A DNA stretch of 64,000 nt from Agrobacterium rubi TR3 = NBRC 13261 (GCF_000739935.1 NZ_BBJU01000007.1:186001-250000), one strand, 5' to 3'. Counted from the first letter of the stretch, positions 34,991 through 45,663 are shown. The notes: generated from the letters alone by a model not told the origin. Made by a program: numbers and translations.

Positions 34991-36205
34991 ATGCAGGGCA
35001 AGCACGTAGCGATCATCGGGGGCGGACCGGCAGGGCTGATGGCGGCGGAAATTTTGTCTGCGTCCGGTGTTGCCGTCACCGTCTACGAGGCGATGCCGAC
35101 GGTTGCTCGCAAATTTCTCATGGCGGGAAAGTCGGGCCTCAATATTACACATGCAGAGGCATACGAACAGTTCGTTACCCGGTTTGGCGAGGCGAAGGGG
35201 ATGCTGTCATCCGCACTCTATGCCTTTAAGCCAGACGAGCTCCGGTCTTGGGCGCTGTCGCTTGGGCAGGAGACATTTACTGGCACATCCGGCCGCGTTT
35301 TTCCGGTGGCCATGAAGGCATCGCCGCTTTTGCGCTTGTGGCTGTCGACGTTGCAGCAGCAGGGAGTCGAGATCAAAACCCGTTATCGCTGGACCGGTTT
35401 CGAAGGCGATGCTTTGACATTCGATACCCCTGACGGCCGTTCTGTCGTGAACGCGGATGCTGTGCTTCTCGCGCTTGGTGGCGCAAGCTGGCCGAAGCTT
35501 GGGTCCAATGCCGCCTGGGTTCCATGGTTGATGGACAAGGGTGTCACCATCAATCCGTTTCAGCCTGCCAATTGCGGCTTCGACGTCAATTGGAGTGATC
35601 ATTTCCGAGAACGTTTTGCTGGTGAGCCCGTCAAATCAGTCACCGTGAGCTCGAAAGCAGGACGTTATGACGGAGAGTTCGTCATTACTCGACACGGCGT
35701 CGAAGGCAGTTTGATCTATGCGCACAGTGCGTGTCTGCGTGACGCTTTGAATGAAGGCGACAAGCCGAGCCTTATGGTTGACCTGGCGCCGGGGCGATCC
35801 GAAGAGCGTCTTTCGGACGCGTTGGCCAAACAGTCCCGAAAGGATAGTTTGTCGAACAAATTGCGGAAGGCCGCAGGCCTGTCGCCCATCAAGATTGCGC
35901 TGTTGCGGGAGTCCGTGCCTGACCTGTCCAGCATGTCGTCGGTCGAGATTGCCGCGCTGATCAAAGCCCTGCCGATTACGGTTGTTGCGACACGGCCGAT
36001 TGAGGAGGCGATTTCCAGCGCCGGGGGAATCGATTTGAATGCCATCGATGCGGACTACATGCTGAAATCGCTTCCCGGCATCTTCATTGCGGGCGAGATG
36101 CTGGACTGGGAGGCGCCCACAGGCGGTTATCTCCTAACCGCTTGTTTCGCGACGGGAAAAGCCGCTGCAAAAGGTGTCATCGACTGGCTGAAACACGCTG
36201 GCTAA
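34991..36205 (+). CDS. BaiN/HI0933-like NAD(P)/FAD-dependent oxidoreductase (TIGR03862 type)
   Basis: A 404-residue flavoprotein. HVAIIGGGPAGLMAAEILSA binds FAD, KFLMAGKSGLNITH is the family signature (usually K-x4-GGGRCNxTN in HI0933, changed here to AGKSGLNIT as in the PP_4765 branch), and TGGYLLTACFATGKAAAKG is the closing FAD motif. Some relatives reduce bile acids or act in cobalamin/heme-linked redox; nothing here points to a substrate. ATG 34991 has GGTGGAA upstream, so the longer frame to 34925 is not used. Confidence 0.83.
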   Translation: MQGKHVAIIGGGPAGLMAAEILSASGVAVTVYEAMPTVARKFLMAGKSGLNITHAEAYEQFVTRFGEAKGMLSSALYAFKPDELRSWALSLGQETFTGTSGRVFPVAMKASPLLRLWLSTLQQQGVEIKTRYRWTGFEGDALTFDTPDGRSVVNADAVLLALGGASWPKLGSNAAWVPWLMDKGVTINPFQPANCGFDVNWSDHFRERFAGEPVKSVTVSSKAGRYDGEFVITRHGVEGSLIYAHSACLRDALNEGDKPSLMVDLAPGRSEERLSDALAKQSRKDSLSNKLRKAAGLSPIKIALLRESVPDLSSMSSVEIAALIKALPITVVATRPIEEAISSAGGIDLNAIDADYMLKSLPGIFIAGEMLDWEAPTGGYLLTACFATGKAAAKGVIDWLKHAG

Positions 36206-36346
36206 CGATATCGCACGATGGGCTATTGCGTCGGCGCTAAAAAAACGCTTGATAAGCGTCTTCGCATGCATTGGGTGGTGCCTGTCAGTTCTGTTGTGAC
36301 TGCGGCTTGGGTGGATGAGAGCAGGCGCTCTCGTTGGTGATTTTTG

Positions 36347-39289
36347 ATGACTGATATCTCTGAATTCGGCCAATGGCCGGTTGGTGGCGGTGAAGCCGGT
36401 AGACTGGTGCGCGCGTTCGACTGGGCGAAAACCCCGCTGGGGCCGATGTCATCATGGCCCGCCAATCTGCGCCACAAGGTGAATTCCGTCGTCAACTCGC
36501 CGATCCCTCAGGTTTTGATGTGGGGACCGGATCACGTCATGATCTACAATGACGGATATATCGAGATTGCCGGCAACTACCATCCCAAAGCGCTGGGCGG
36601 CACTGTTCCGGACATCTGGCCAGAGATTTGGGACTGGAACAAGGCGATCCTCGAAGCTGGTTTTCGCGGCGAGGTCCAGTCATTTCGCGATCAGACATTG
36701 GTTCTGAACCGCCTCGGGCGACCTGAAGACGTTATCTTCGATCTGTTTTACACACCCATCCACAACGATGCAGGCACGGTCGACGGCGTGTTATGCACGG
36801 TGCTTGAAAACACCGACAAGGTCAAAGCCGTTGCGGAACTGGCCGCCAGCCGTGAAGAGCTGAGCCGGCTGACCAACGCATTGCCGATCCTCGTCGGCTT
36901 TATCGATCACGACCACATCTACCGATTTGCAAATCAGGGCTATCTCGAGTGGTTCAATCACCGCCCTGAAGAGGTGTTGGGACGCAGAGTTTCGGACGTT
37001 GTTGGCGACGTATTTTATCAGAAACGACGCCCATATATCGAGCGTGCACTCGACGGGGAAACAGTCATCAACGATGCGGAAATTCCGTGCGCCGACGGCA
37101 TCACCCGCGCCGCCGAAATCCGCTATGTCCCGCGCCGCAGCTCGAAAGGTGATATCGACGGCTGCTATGTTCTGATTATCGACATCGAAACCCGCAAACG
37201 TGTGGAACGTGAGCTATTGGTCAGCAACAACCGTTTCCGCGCTGCCGTCAGTGCGGTTCACGGTGTGTTGTGGACCAACAGTCCAGACGGCAAAATGATT
37301 GGCGAACAGCACGGCTGGGCCGAGTTAACGGGCCAGACTTTCGACCAATATCAGGCCTATGGCTGGGCGGACGCTGTTCACCGTGATGATCGTGAAGGCT
37401 CCATCGACAGCTGGAACAGAGCCGTCGCGACCAAGTCCACCTACGTTTGGGAGCACCGTGTTCGCCGCCATGATGGTGTTTTCCGCACCTTTGCCATTCG
37501 CGCCATTCCCATTCTGGACGTCGCCGGAACGATTATTGAATGGGTCGGTGTTCACACTGACATCACCGAACAGCGCAGTGCAGAGGCAACGCTGAAAGAG
37601 CATTCTGCCAATCTGGAGCGCGAAATTCGCCATCGCATACGCGCAGAAGAGCAGCTGCGACACCTCAACGAAGGTCTTGAGACGCGTGTGGCCGCTGAGA
37701 TTAGCGAGCGTCGGCATGCGGAGAGGGCGCTGCAACAGGCGCAGAAAATGGAGTCGATCGGGCAGCTGACGGGCGGCGTTGCGCATGATTTCAACAATCT
37801 GTTGCAGGTCGTTGCGGGCAATCTTCAGCTTCTTGCAAAAGATGTCGCTGGCAATGAGCGCGCCGAACGTCGCGTTGGAAATGCTTTGGCGGGCGTCAGC
37901 AGAGGCGCGAAACTCGCCAGTCAGTTGCTGGCCTTCGGCCGCCGCCAGGCGCTTGAACCACGTGTCATCAATGTCGGCAAATTCGTTGTCGGAATGGATG
38001 ACCTGTTGCGACGCTCCCTTGGTGAGGCGGTCGAGGTCGAGGTCATCACGGTCGGTGGCCTGTGGAATACCTATGCCGATCCGACGCAGGTGGAAAATGC
38101 ACTGCTGAACCTTGCGATCAACGCACGTGATGCGATGGAGGGTTCCGGTAAACTGACGATCGAGGTTGGAAACGCAGCGCTGGACCAGGATTACGCACGC
38201 ACGCATGCTGAGGTCGAGGCCGGACAATATGTCATGCTGGCAGTCTCGGATACAGGCTCTGGCATGTCACCTGCGATCATGGACAAGGTGTTCGAACCCT
38301 TTTTCTCGACCAAGCCCGAAGGTAAAGGGACGGGCCTTGGCCTGTCCATGGTGTATGGCTTTGTCAAACAATCTGGCGGACACGTCAAGATCTACAGCGA
38401 AATCGGTCAGGGCACGACGGTCAAGATTTACCTGCCACGTTCGCACTCGGACGAGGACCGGGAGGTCGTCATACAGAATGGCCCGATCGTCGGCGGTACC
38501 GAAACCATTCTTGTGGTAGAGGACGACGATGAGGTGAGAAGCACCGTGGTCGAAACTTTGTCCGACCTCGGCTACCGGGTGCTGACCGCGCGGGATGCGC
38601 AGGCTGGCTTGACCGTTGCCGAAAGCGGCATTCCGATCGATGTCATCTTTACCGATGTGGTGATGCCTGGACCCTTGAAAAGCAGCGAGATGGCACGACG
38701 CGCCAAAGAGCGTTTGCCGCACCTCGCGATCCTCTTCACCTCAGGTTACACCGAAAATTCAATCGTTCATGGCGGCAAACTCGATGCGGGTGTGGAGCTT
38801 CTGTCCAAGCCCTACACGCGCGAAGCGCTTGCCCGACGCCTGCGCCACGTCATCGCCAACCAGAAACAGCGCGCAGAAGCCAGCCGTGACCGCACGTCGG
38901 AACAGGCGACGCTCGCCAAGTTGCGATCCAAGACGTCGATGCGGGTCATGTTGGTTGAAGATGACGACCTCATCCGAATGAACACGACCGATATTCTTTT
39001 GGAGGGCGGTCACCTGGTGATAGAGGCGGCCAATGCCATGCAGGCCATGGATCTCGTTCAACGCGAAGAGTTCGACGTGCTCGTCACGGATGTGGGTTTG
39101 CCTGACATGAGCGGCTCCGACCTTGCCTTGTTCATCAAAACGCACAAGCCTGAGATCGGCATCGTGTTTGCAACGGGCGATAATTTCCTGCCGAAAAATG
39201 CCCCGGCCGGGTCCGTTCTATTGTGCAAACCTTATGACGAAAATGATGTGCGTTTCGCCATCACCCAAGCTTTGAGCGCTGATGTTTAA
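36347..39289 (+). CDS. Soluble PAS hybrid histidine kinase with two receiver domains
   Basis: A 980-residue cytoplasmic kinase with no membrane helix. It has an N-terminal PAS-like domain (FDWAKTPLGPMSSWPANLR, a common start of this class), two further PAS domains (about 185-300, 305-425), a coiled coil, HisKA with GGVAHDFNNLLQVV (His about 480), HATPase (NLAINARDAM, DTGSGM, GKGTGLGLSM), then two receivers with phospho-accepting Asp about 770 (FTDVVMPG) and 915 (VTDVGLP). ATG 36347 has GGTGA 7 bases upstream. No regulator gene is adjacent, so output is through another protein. It converges with the dehydrogenase gene, 3 bp apart. Confidence 0.9.
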   Translation: MTDISEFGQWPVGGGEAGRLVRAFDWAKTPLGPMSSWPANLRHKVNSVVNSPIPQVLMWGPDHVMIYNDGYIEIAGNYHPKALGGTVPDIWPEIWDWNKAILEAGFRGEVQSFRDQTLVLNRLGRPEDVIFDLFYTPIHNDAGTVDGVLCTVLENTDKVKAVAELAASREELSRLTNALPILVGFIDHDHIYRFANQGYLEWFNHRPEEVLGRRVSDVVGDVFYQKRRPYIERALDGETVINDAEIPCADGITRAAEIRYVPRRSSKGDIDGCYVLIIDIETRKRVERELLVSNNRFRAAVSAVHGVLWTNSPDGKMIGEQHGWAELTGQTFDQYQAYGWADAVHRDDREGSIDSWNRAVATKSTYVWEHRVRRHDGVFRTFAIRAIPILDVAGTIIEWVGVHTDITEQRSAEATLKEHSANLEREIRHRIRAEEQLRHLNEGLETRVAAEISERRHAERALQQAQKMESIGQLTGGVAHDFNNLLQVVAGNLQLLAKDVAGNERAERRVGNALAGVSRGAKLASQLLAFGRRQALEPRVINVGKFVVGMDDLLRRSLGEAVEVEVITVGGLWNTYADPTQVENALLNLAINARDAMEGSGKLTIEVGNAALDQDYARTHAEVEAGQYVMLAVSDTGSGMSPAIMDKVFEPFFSTKPEGKGTGLGLSMVYGFVKQSGGHVKIYSEIGQGTTVKIYLPRSHSDEDREVVIQNGPIVGGTETILVVEDDDEVRSTVVETLSDLGYRVLTARDAQAGLTVAESGIPIDVIFTDVVMPGPLKSSEMARRAKERLPHLAILFTSGYTENSIVHGGKLDAGVELLSKPYTREALARRLRHVIANQKQRAEASRDRTSEQATLAKLRSKTSMRVMLVEDDDLIRMNTTDILLEGGHLVIEAANAMQAMDLVQREEFDVLVTDVGLPDMSGSDLALFIKTHKPEIGIVFATGDNFLPKNAPAGSVLLCKPYDENDVRFAITQALSADV

Positions 39290-39292
39290 GGC

Positions 39293-40237
39293 TTAGTATC
39301 CCCGGGCCATGTCGACTGTCGCTGGCAGAACACCCGTCCGGCGCCAGTTTTGAATGTTCCCGGCAACGATGCTGGCAGATGTCTGCCGGTTCGTTGGCGC
39401 GGATATATGCGGAAGAACCGTCACGTTCGGATGCGACCAGAATGGAGACTGCGCCGAAAGCGGCTCCTGTTCGAAAACGTCCAGCACGGCGTGGGAAAGA
39501 TGCCCTGTGTCGAGAGCGTCTAGCAGATCATCTGCAACGATCACCGCGCCGCGCGCGAAGTTGATGACAGCGGCATCTTTTTTCATGGAGTTGAGGCGGG
39601 TCTTGTTCAGCAACCCTTTGGTATCGGCGGTCAGCGGGACGAGGCAGACGAGAATATCGCTCTTTTCCAGCAGGGCTTTTAGGCCGGGTTCACCAGAAAG
39701 CGTCTCGATACCCTCTACCGATTTGGGTGAACGGCTCCAACCCATGGTGTTGAAACTTGCCTGGCGTAACCGTGCAGCTGCCGCAGCACCCAATGTGCCA
39801 AGCCCGAGTATTCCAACGGTCACATCTTTCGGATGCCGGTATTCCAGCTCTTTCCAGACGGCGCTTTGCTGGTTTCGTCGGTAGGCTGGCATGTCGCGCT
39901 GCAGATAATAGGTCCATGCGAGCACCGCTTCGGCCATCACGCGCGACAGTTCCGGGTCTGTCAGGCGCACGATCGGTGGGGCTGTGGTACCCAGTTCTGC
40001 CACGAGACGCTCAACGCCTGCCCACAGGCTGTGAATCCATCTCAGCCCGGTCAGCGTTGCAATATCCGCTGGATCAGGGTTCGCGACAATGGCGACTTCT
40101 GCCTGCGTCTTTTGCTCGGCGGTCATCGTTTTGATCGACAGAATTGTCTCATCCGGCAATGCTGAGGCTAGGATTTCTATCCATTCAGCCTCGTTGGCTT
40201 CTGTCGTGCGGGAAACGAACGCGATTGGGTGAGCCAT
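39293..40237 (-). CDS. ghrA: GhrA-type glyoxylate/hydroxypyruvate reductase (D-2-hydroxyacid dehydrogenase)
   Basis: A 314-residue NAD(P)H-dependent reductase. IRWIHSLWAGVERL-like entry, VTVGILGLGTLGAAAAARLR (Rossmann), VPLTADTKGLLN, NFARGAVIVADDLLDAL (catalytic Arg), VFEQEPLSAQSPFW (Glu) and VLPHISAPT (His) form the D-2-hydroxyacid set. The WRRTG region with HxSAP matches GhrA. ATG 40237 has AGGACA upstream; the longer frame to 40339 would enter the hairpin at 40318. Confidence 0.83.
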   Translation of the reverse strand: MAHPIAFVSRTTEANEAEWIEILASALPDETILSIKTMTAEQKTQAEVAIVANPDPADIATLTGLRWIHSLWAGVERLVAELGTTAPPIVRLTDPELSRVMAEAVLAWTYYLQRDMPAYRRNQQSAVWKELEYRHPKDVTVGILGLGTLGAAAAARLRQASFNTMGWSRSPKSVEGIETLSGEPGLKALLEKSDILVCLVPLTADTKGLLNKTRLNSMKKDAAVINFARGAVIVADDLLDALDTGHLSHAVLDVFEQEPLSAQSPFWSHPNVTVLPHISAPTNRQTSASIVAGNIQNWRRTGVLPATVDMARGY

Positions 40238-40317
40238 AGATGAAGTGTCCTGCGCAAAAATCTTTTGCGATATCAATGCGTAAAAGCTCGTACCAAATCC
40301 AGCGTCTTGTTCAAAAA

Positions 40318-40348
40318 AATGCCCGCATGAAGCGGGCATTTTGTTTTT
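40318..40348. terminator. Rho-independent terminator of the exoP end
   Basis: AATGCCCGC (40318-40326) and GCGGGCATT (40332-40340) form a perfect 9-bp stem with T-rich runs on both sides (TTGTTTTTG to the right; TTTTTTT when read leftward), so it can stop the leftward exo transcript. Confidence 0.8.
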
Positions 40349-40351
40349 GAT

Positions 40352-42700
40352 TTAAGCTGGTTCGCTGACCGTCTTCTTTGCGTCACCGTAATAGGCCGAG
40401 AACTGCTCGTGGTAATGTTCAGAACCGCCAGGACCGGCGTAACGCTGCAACTCGGTCATGTCGGTTTTGTTGAGTACGATGCCGAGTGTCTTGTTGGCGA
40501 TTTCGGGCTCGTGGCTCATCAGGTTCTGTACCATCTGGATGGGGGTCTTGCCCCATTCGGTCACGAAGACAAAGCCATCCACCTGCGAGGCAAAGGCCTT
40601 GGCATCGATGACCGGCACCACAGGCGCAAGGTCGACGATGATGTAGTCGCAGGCTTCCCGCGCCGATTCCATGAATTTGCGCATGCCTGAAGATGCCAGC
40701 AACTCGCTGGAATGCGCGAACTGGTTGCTGGTCGAAACCGGCAAAATGCCCATTTTGGTACGGCTGTCGACCTTTACGGCCTTCGTCCACGGCACTTCAT
40801 CCAGCACGACTTCCACAAGACCTGCGGATTGGCGGGTGGTCAACATACGGCTGAGGCCAGGGTTGCGGATATCGGCATCAACAACAAGCGTGCGTTTGCC
40901 GGTTGTCGCGATGAGGCCTGCCAAGTTGAGTGCGACGACTGATTTGCCTTCGTTGGGTAGGCAAGAGATGACGCCGATCACGCGGCACTGTCTCTCCTGA
41001 ATGACCACGTCCGCCGTCAGTTTCACATTACGCAACGTTTCGGTGAAACTGGAGCGGGGGCTGTCCACCGCAAGTCGCAACATCTTCTGGAACGAGACCT
41101 GCCCGTTTTCCTCGATGTCGCTGTCGGGAACCTCCGGCGTCGCCGCACCCGTTTCCGTCTTTGCTGCATCCACGCCCTTTTCACCGATGAACGGCAGGTA
41201 GCCAAGGAAGCGCATGCGCAGATTGTCGCGCACATCGTTGCCGGTGTGGAAGTATCTGTCCCGGAACTCCAAAATGGCTGCAACACCACCACCGAGCATC
41301 AGACCCAGCACAATCGAAAGCGCCATGGTCATCGTCTTCTTGGGGCTGGACGGTGATGTCGGCAGGCCGGCATCGGAGATGATACGAGCCTTGGCAATCG
41401 GGAACGACTGCTTCTGCGACGCCTCTTCGAAGCGGCCGAGGTAGGATTCGTAAAGCGTTTTCAATGCAGCTGCCTGCTGCTCAAGCTCGCGAAGCTTGAC
41501 CAGAGTCATATTGGCTTCGGAGTTGCGCCCTGCGACCCGGTCGATGCTTTCGCGCAAGGACTGAACGCGCGACTGCGTCACATCGAAATCGTTCTTGAAG
41601 CTGCCCGTAAGCTGCTGCAGTTCCTGGTAGATCTGGCGCGCCAAATCGCCTCTTTCACTCGCCAGCGCGATGGCCTGCGGGTGGTCCTTGCCGAATTGCT
41701 GAACGACGCCGCGCTCACGATCTGTGATTGCGATGTAGCGTTTGCGCAAATCCTGAATGACGGAATTGTCCGTATCACGGGCAGAAACGATGGCGTTGTT
41801 GACTGCGTTGTCCGGGCCTTGATCGGTAATCGACTTGTACTGATTGTAGCGCGCCGACGCAGTTGCGGCATCTGCCTGTGCGGCAATCAACTGTCCGTTC
41901 AAATCCGCGAGCTGGCCTTCCGACATCAACTCACCGCGCGACGAAACGATGTTGTTGGCCGCCTTGTACTTTTCAACGGCGAGAGATGCGGCCTGAGACC
42001 GCTGGTTCAGGTCTGTCAAACGCTCCTGCAACCAGACGGATGCGCGCTCGGTAGCGTCGAAATTCGCGTTCAGCTGTTCCGTGAGATAGGAGTTCGCGTA
42101 AGTTTTTGCGATCTGCGTCGCCAACTGCCGGTCTATCGAGCGGATGGATATGGCAATGACCGAGCTTCGCCCGACGCGCTCAACCGTCAGTGCCTGCTGA
42201 ATGACCGCCGCTGCTTTTTCGCGAAGGCCGTTGCGCATTGCCGCTTCAGATACCGGCGGGGAGTTCGGCGTCAGCAGATCAACGACGCCTTTGACGGAAG
42301 ACTTGACGAGGTCCATCGGCGTCATCGGCGGATTGACGATTGCGTCACTCTGATCGAGTTGAGCTTTGTCAACAACCGTCAGAGCCATTTCCTTGGACTT
42401 CAGAATTTCGACCGCGCTGGCAATGCGGTTGTCGATAACCTGAGCGGCAGGAACGGGGGATTCATCTTCCGCGTAGCGCGACAGGCTGTCGTCCAGCAGG
42501 ACTTGCGTCATCGCCGTATAAACAGGAGTCGCGAACACGAGATACAGCCCAGCCAGAACCATGGATGCGATAACGCATGCACCGATGATGTTTGCACGCC
42601 GCACAACGGCAGCCCAAAGGCGGTCGAGGTCGATAAACGTGTCGGCATCCTTGGACGAATCCGGGAAATTCATGTTCGATTTAAAGGTCTTGTGGTGCAT
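40352..42700 (-). CDS. exoP: Succinoglycan chain-length determinant and BY-kinase ExoP
   Basis: A 782-residue inner-membrane Wzz-BY-kinase protein that controls polymerisation and export of succinoglycan. Helix near residues 35-58, a long periplasmic coiled coil, a second helix near 455-478 after TSPSSPKKTM, then the cytoplasmic kinase with CLPNEGKSVVALNLA (Walker A, about 580), LVVDADIRNPG (A') and DYIIVDLAP (Walker B). A Tyr-rich tail near the C-terminus is where autophosphorylation occurs in this family. ATG 42700 follows AAGGTGG. Last gene of the leftward exo run. Confidence 0.93.
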   Translation of the reverse strand: MHHKTFKSNMNFPDSSKDADTFIDLDRLWAAVVRRANIIGACVIASMVLAGLYLVFATPVYTAMTQVLLDDSLSRYAEDESPVPAAQVIDNRIASAVEILKSKEMALTVVDKAQLDQSDAIVNPPMTPMDLVKSSVKGVVDLLTPNSPPVSEAAMRNGLREKAAAVIQQALTVERVGRSSVIAISIRSIDRQLATQIAKTYANSYLTEQLNANFDATERASVWLQERLTDLNQRSQAASLAVEKYKAANNIVSSRGELMSEGQLADLNGQLIAAQADAATASARYNQYKSITDQGPDNAVNNAIVSARDTDNSVIQDLRKRYIAITDRERGVVQQFGKDHPQAIALASERGDLARQIYQELQQLTGSFKNDFDVTQSRVQSLRESIDRVAGRNSEANMTLVKLRELEQQAAALKTLYESYLGRFEEASQKQSFPIAKARIISDAGLPTSPSSPKKTMTMALSIVLGLMLGGGVAAILEFRDRYFHTGNDVRDNLRMRFLGYLPFIGEKGVDAAKTETGAATPEVPDSDIEENGQVSFQKMLRLAVDSPRSSFTETLRNVKLTADVVIQERQCRVIGVISCLPNEGKSVVALNLAGLIATTGKRTLVVDADIRNPGLSRMLTTRQSAGLVEVVLDEVPWTKAVKVDSRTKMGILPVSTSNQFAHSSELLASSGMRKFMESAREACDYIIVDLAPVVPVIDAKAFASQVDGFVFVTEWGKTPIQMVQNLMSHEPEIANKTLGIVLNKTDMTELQRYAGPGGSEHYHEQFSAYYGDAKKTVSEPA

Positions 42701-42776
42701 GGACCCACCTTGTGTTTAAAATTGCGAGCGGAAAGCCAGTCTTTGTCTGCCTTCCCGCGTCCGGATTTTTGTGCTG

Positions 42777-43682
42777 TCAGGCCGCCTTGACGCGGCTTTC
42801 ATGGTTTAAGACAAGTTCTTTGATGGAAGCCAAAACCTGGGCTTCCATGTCAGAGCGCATCAACGAGAAGGCGACGTTTGCAGCGATAAATCCCTGTTTA
42901 CTACCGCAATCGAAGGTACGCCCGATAAATTTTTGTGCGTGGAACGGCTGTGTTTCTGCCAATCGCTTCATACCATCCGTCAACTGAATCTCATTGCCAG
43001 CGCCGCGCTCCTGTTTGGCAAGAATGTCAAAGATTTCAGGCTGCAAAATATAACGACCATTGAGGTAATAATTGGATGGAGCCTCGGCAGGCTCCGGCTT
43101 TTCGACCATTTCGGTGACCTGAAAACCATGATTTACGGTTTTACCCATGCCGACGATGCCGTAGGCAGATGTTTCCTCAGCCTGGCACTCTTCAACGCCG
43201 AGAATATTTCCACCCACCTCTTCATAAAGCTCCATCAGACCTGAGATACATCCGCGCGCTCCATAAGACACCATATCGGGAAGCAACAATGCAAATGGTT
43301 CCTTTCCGACAAGTTCTCTTGCGCACCACACAGCATGACCGAGACCGAGCGGAACCTGTTGGCGTGTGTAGCTTACGGTTCCAGCAAGCGGTAGCATTTT
43401 TTCCAATTGAAGAACCTGCATCGTCTTGCCAGCACGGGTCAGCGTGTTGACGAGCTCAGGCGCGCTATCGAAATAATCCTCGATGGCAGTTTTATTGCGG
43501 CTGGTGACGAAGATGATGTGTTCGATACCAGCCTGCATGGCTTCATCGACGGCATATTGAACGACAGGCCTGTCAACAATTGTCAGCATTTCCTTCGGCA
43601 TAGCCTTCGTCGCAGGCAGGAAACGGGTTCCATTTCCGGCAACGGGAATAACAGCTTTTCGGACAGTCCTATCCAGGTCCAC
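42777..43682 (-). CDS. exoN: UTP-glucose-1-phosphate uridylyltransferase ExoN
   Basis: A 301-residue enzyme making UDP-glucose for polysaccharide synthesis. [20 protein letters not shown] is the nucleotide-binding N-terminus, with KEML following; [20 protein letters not shown] and LTDGMKRL are also typical of GalU/ExoN. The start is GTG 43682 because AAGGAG lies 6 bases upstream; the frame open to TTG 43730 would overlap nothing useful. exoO ends 44 bp before it. A second GalU is expected elsewhere in the genome. Confidence 0.93.
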   Translation of the reverse strand: MDLDRTVRKAVIPVAGNGTRFLPATKAMPKEMLTIVDRPVVQYAVDEAMQAGIEHIIFVTSRNKTAIEDYFDSAPELVNTLTRAGKTMQVLQLEKMLPLAGTVSYTRQQVPLGLGHAVWCARELVGKEPFALLLPDMVSYGARGCISGLMELYEEVGGNILGVEECQAEETSAYGIVGMGKTVNHGFQVTEMVEKPEPAEAPSNYYLNGRYILQPEIFDILAKQERGAGNEIQLTDGMKRLAETQPFHAQKFIGRTFDCGSKQGFIAANVAFSLMRSDMEAQVLASIKELVLNHESRVKAA

Positions 43683-43726
43683 GGCATGCTCCTTGAATAA
43701 TAATTGGTGAGTACGTTCAGGCAAGC

Positions 43727-44719
43727 TCAAGACGCTTGCCGCTTCACGCCTCTATCAACTGACGATGTAAAAATGGCTTCGCGTAGCTTCCTGAGACGCA
43801 CTTCGATGGGCATCCGCAAATGCCGCAACGCCACCGGATCGCGCAGTGCTATCTTCAAGACACCGGGTAGGGAGCGGCTCTTTATGCTTGATACCAGCAT
43901 GAGAAAATGACGTGCCTCAATCAAACTTCGGCTTCGTTGGTTCTGTGCATCTTTTGCAGCAGGCAGCAGCGTATAATTGGCGATGAATTCACTGTCGGCG
44001 GCGATCATCGCATCGACATGGCGCAGTTCAAGCACACGGGAGATGGAGCCTTCACGGATATTGTAGACATAGCCGGGCGAGGGCTCTATGACGCACAGCC
44101 CACCAACAGCAAGGGCCGATGCCAAAAGCAGATAGTCCTCACCGATCCGCAGCGTCGGATGAAACCGAAGTTTATGCGTATCGAGAAAGTCACGCCTGAA
44201 CATCGGCTTCATATAGCCGAAATTGAAAGTCGAGCGGAAAAGTACGTTCGACGCAATGAAATCCACAAGCGTCAAGACGCGGCGTGTCTCCAGAAAGGCT
44301 TGCGAAAACATTGTCTCTTTAGGTCGGCCATCGGTATAGACAACGTCCAGATTGTCGACAGCGATTTCCGCATTGGCGTCTTCAGCGCGAGCGATCATGC
44401 GCGCCGTGCGGCTGGGTTCAATGAAGTCATCAGAATCAAGAACCGCTATCCATCGACCCATGGCAGCGTTGATGCCAGCGTTTCGTGCGCCGCCCGGGCC
44501 AAGATTGTGGTCAAGTGCAATCAGCCGAACGCGTGCGTCTTTCTCGCTGAGAGCGCCAACGATCTCGCGCGTGGCGTCGGACGATTTATCATCGACGACG
44601 ATGACGTTCAGCGACACGCCATCTTGTGCCAATGCACTCTCTATGGCCGGAACGATGGTTTCGGCAGAATTATAGGCAGCGATGACAAAGGTGACGTCGG
44701 GCTGTGGCAGTGCCTCCAT
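43727..44719 (-). CDS. exoO: Succinoglycan glycosyltransferase ExoO
   Basis: A 330-residue family 2 glycosyltransferase. [20 protein letters not shown] (N-terminal GT2), [27 protein letters not shown] and LDSDDFIEP (DxD) are seen. In the S. meliloti pathway ExoO adds a beta-1,6-linked glucose of the side chain. ATG 44719 shares one base with the exoM stop (TGATG), so it is coupled. Role assigned from family and position between exoM and exoN. Confidence 0.87.
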   Translation of the reverse strand: MEALPQPDVTFVIAAYNSAETIVPAIESALAQDGVSLNVIVVDDKSSDATREIVGALSEKDARVRLIALDHNLGPGGARNAGINAAMGRWIAVLDSDDFIEPSRTARMIARAEDANAEIAVDNLDVVYTDGRPKETMFSQAFLETRRVLTLVDFIASNVLFRSTFNFGYMKPMFRRDFLDTHKLRFHPTLRIGEDYLLLASALAVGGLCVIEPSPGYVYNIREGSISRVLELRHVDAMIAADSEFIANYTLLPAAKDAQNQRSRSLIEARHFLMLVSSIKSRSLPGVLKIALRDPVALRHLRMPIEVRLRKLREAIFTSSVDRGVKRQAS

Positions 44720-45663
44720 CACGTCGCCTCCACGGCGCCATATTGGCGGATTTCACGCACGCCAAACGCTCCGCTGAGTGACCCCATGTGAAGGGCCACG
44801 CGAAGCAACTGCTTGTTTCGGCGCACCGGATCAAAGGCACTCAGCGCCGCCATACCAGCACACGCAATGATTTTGGCAGCGGCAATCACGACCTGAACCA
44901 CGCGGCGGATGCCGGGCTTTTTCTCTGCGAGCAACCTCCCGTGCGTTTGTCCAGAGCGGAAGCGGCGCTTTGCCAGCCACATGAAGCTGGCACGCGTATC
45001 GGGCACGGGTTCCGAAAGCAGAGCCTTTTCGGCAAATGCTATCCGTCCACCCTCAGCATGCATGTGGGAAAAGAAATGCGTATCTTCTCCGCCGCTTTGC
45101 CCAAGAGACAATGCAAAGCGGCGACCAGCGACCGAGGGAGCTTTCATACGCAGCAGCGTGTTGCAGGTATAGCCGGTGATGATCTTGCCGTTGACCCAGA
45201 CCGGCAAGGTCGAATGGAAATCACCCTTGCGCATCCAGTCGGGCACGGTTGGTTTATAAACTGCCGTCACCGGTCCCAAGACAGCTTCGGCGCCCGTCTC
45301 ATCTGCTGTTTTGAGAAGCTCGACCAGCCATTCCCTAGGCGCGGTCTCGTCGTCATCGATGAAGACTAAATAATCGGCATCGGTGGTCGAAAGGCAGGCG
45401 TTGCGGGCAATCGAAATATTGGATTTCGGGCAATGGACATAGGTGATTTCGAAGGGCGAGGTCTCACGCAACCTGTCGATCGATGCCTTGGCGCTGGGCT
45501 CTGCATCATTATCCGCAACGATCAAGCGAACGTTGACGTCTTTCGGAACGGTCAGCTCAAACAACGACAGGAGCGTTGCAACCACGGCCGGGCGGCGATA
45601 GGTGCAGATACCGATATCCACTTTGACAGGCTGGGACGCCGGAGCAAGGGCCGTGCTGTTCAT
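44719..45663 (-). CDS. exoM: Succinoglycan glycosyltransferase ExoM
   Basis: A 314-residue GT2 enzyme: VDIGICTYRRPAVVATLLSL, IVADNDAEPSA, ISIARNACLSTTDADYLVFI, then DDDETAP. In S. meliloti ExoM adds the fourth sugar. The ATG overlaps the exoA stop as ATGA. A basic C-terminal stretch (AKRRFRSGQ) and a hydrophobic patch near 260-280 could touch the membrane. Confidence 0.87.
   Translation of the reverse strand: MNSTALAPASQPVKVDIGICTYRRPAVVATLLSLFELTVPKDVNVRLIVADNDAEPSAKASIDRLRETSPFEITYVHCPKSNISIARNACLSTTDADYLVFIDDDETAPREWLVELLKTADETGAEAVLGPVTAVYKPTVPDWMRKGDFHSTLPVWVNGKIITGYTCNTLLRMKAPSVAGRRFALSLGQSGGEDTHFFSHMHAEGGRIAFAEKALLSEPVPDTRASFMWLAKRRFRSGQTHGRLLAEKKPGIRRVVQVVIAAAKIIACAGMAALSAFDPVRRNKQLLRVALHMGSLSGAFGVREIRQYGAVEAT

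Noticed and set aside
41681..42790. 369-codon frame opposite exoP
   Set aside because: Antisense shadow; no domain-like sequence.
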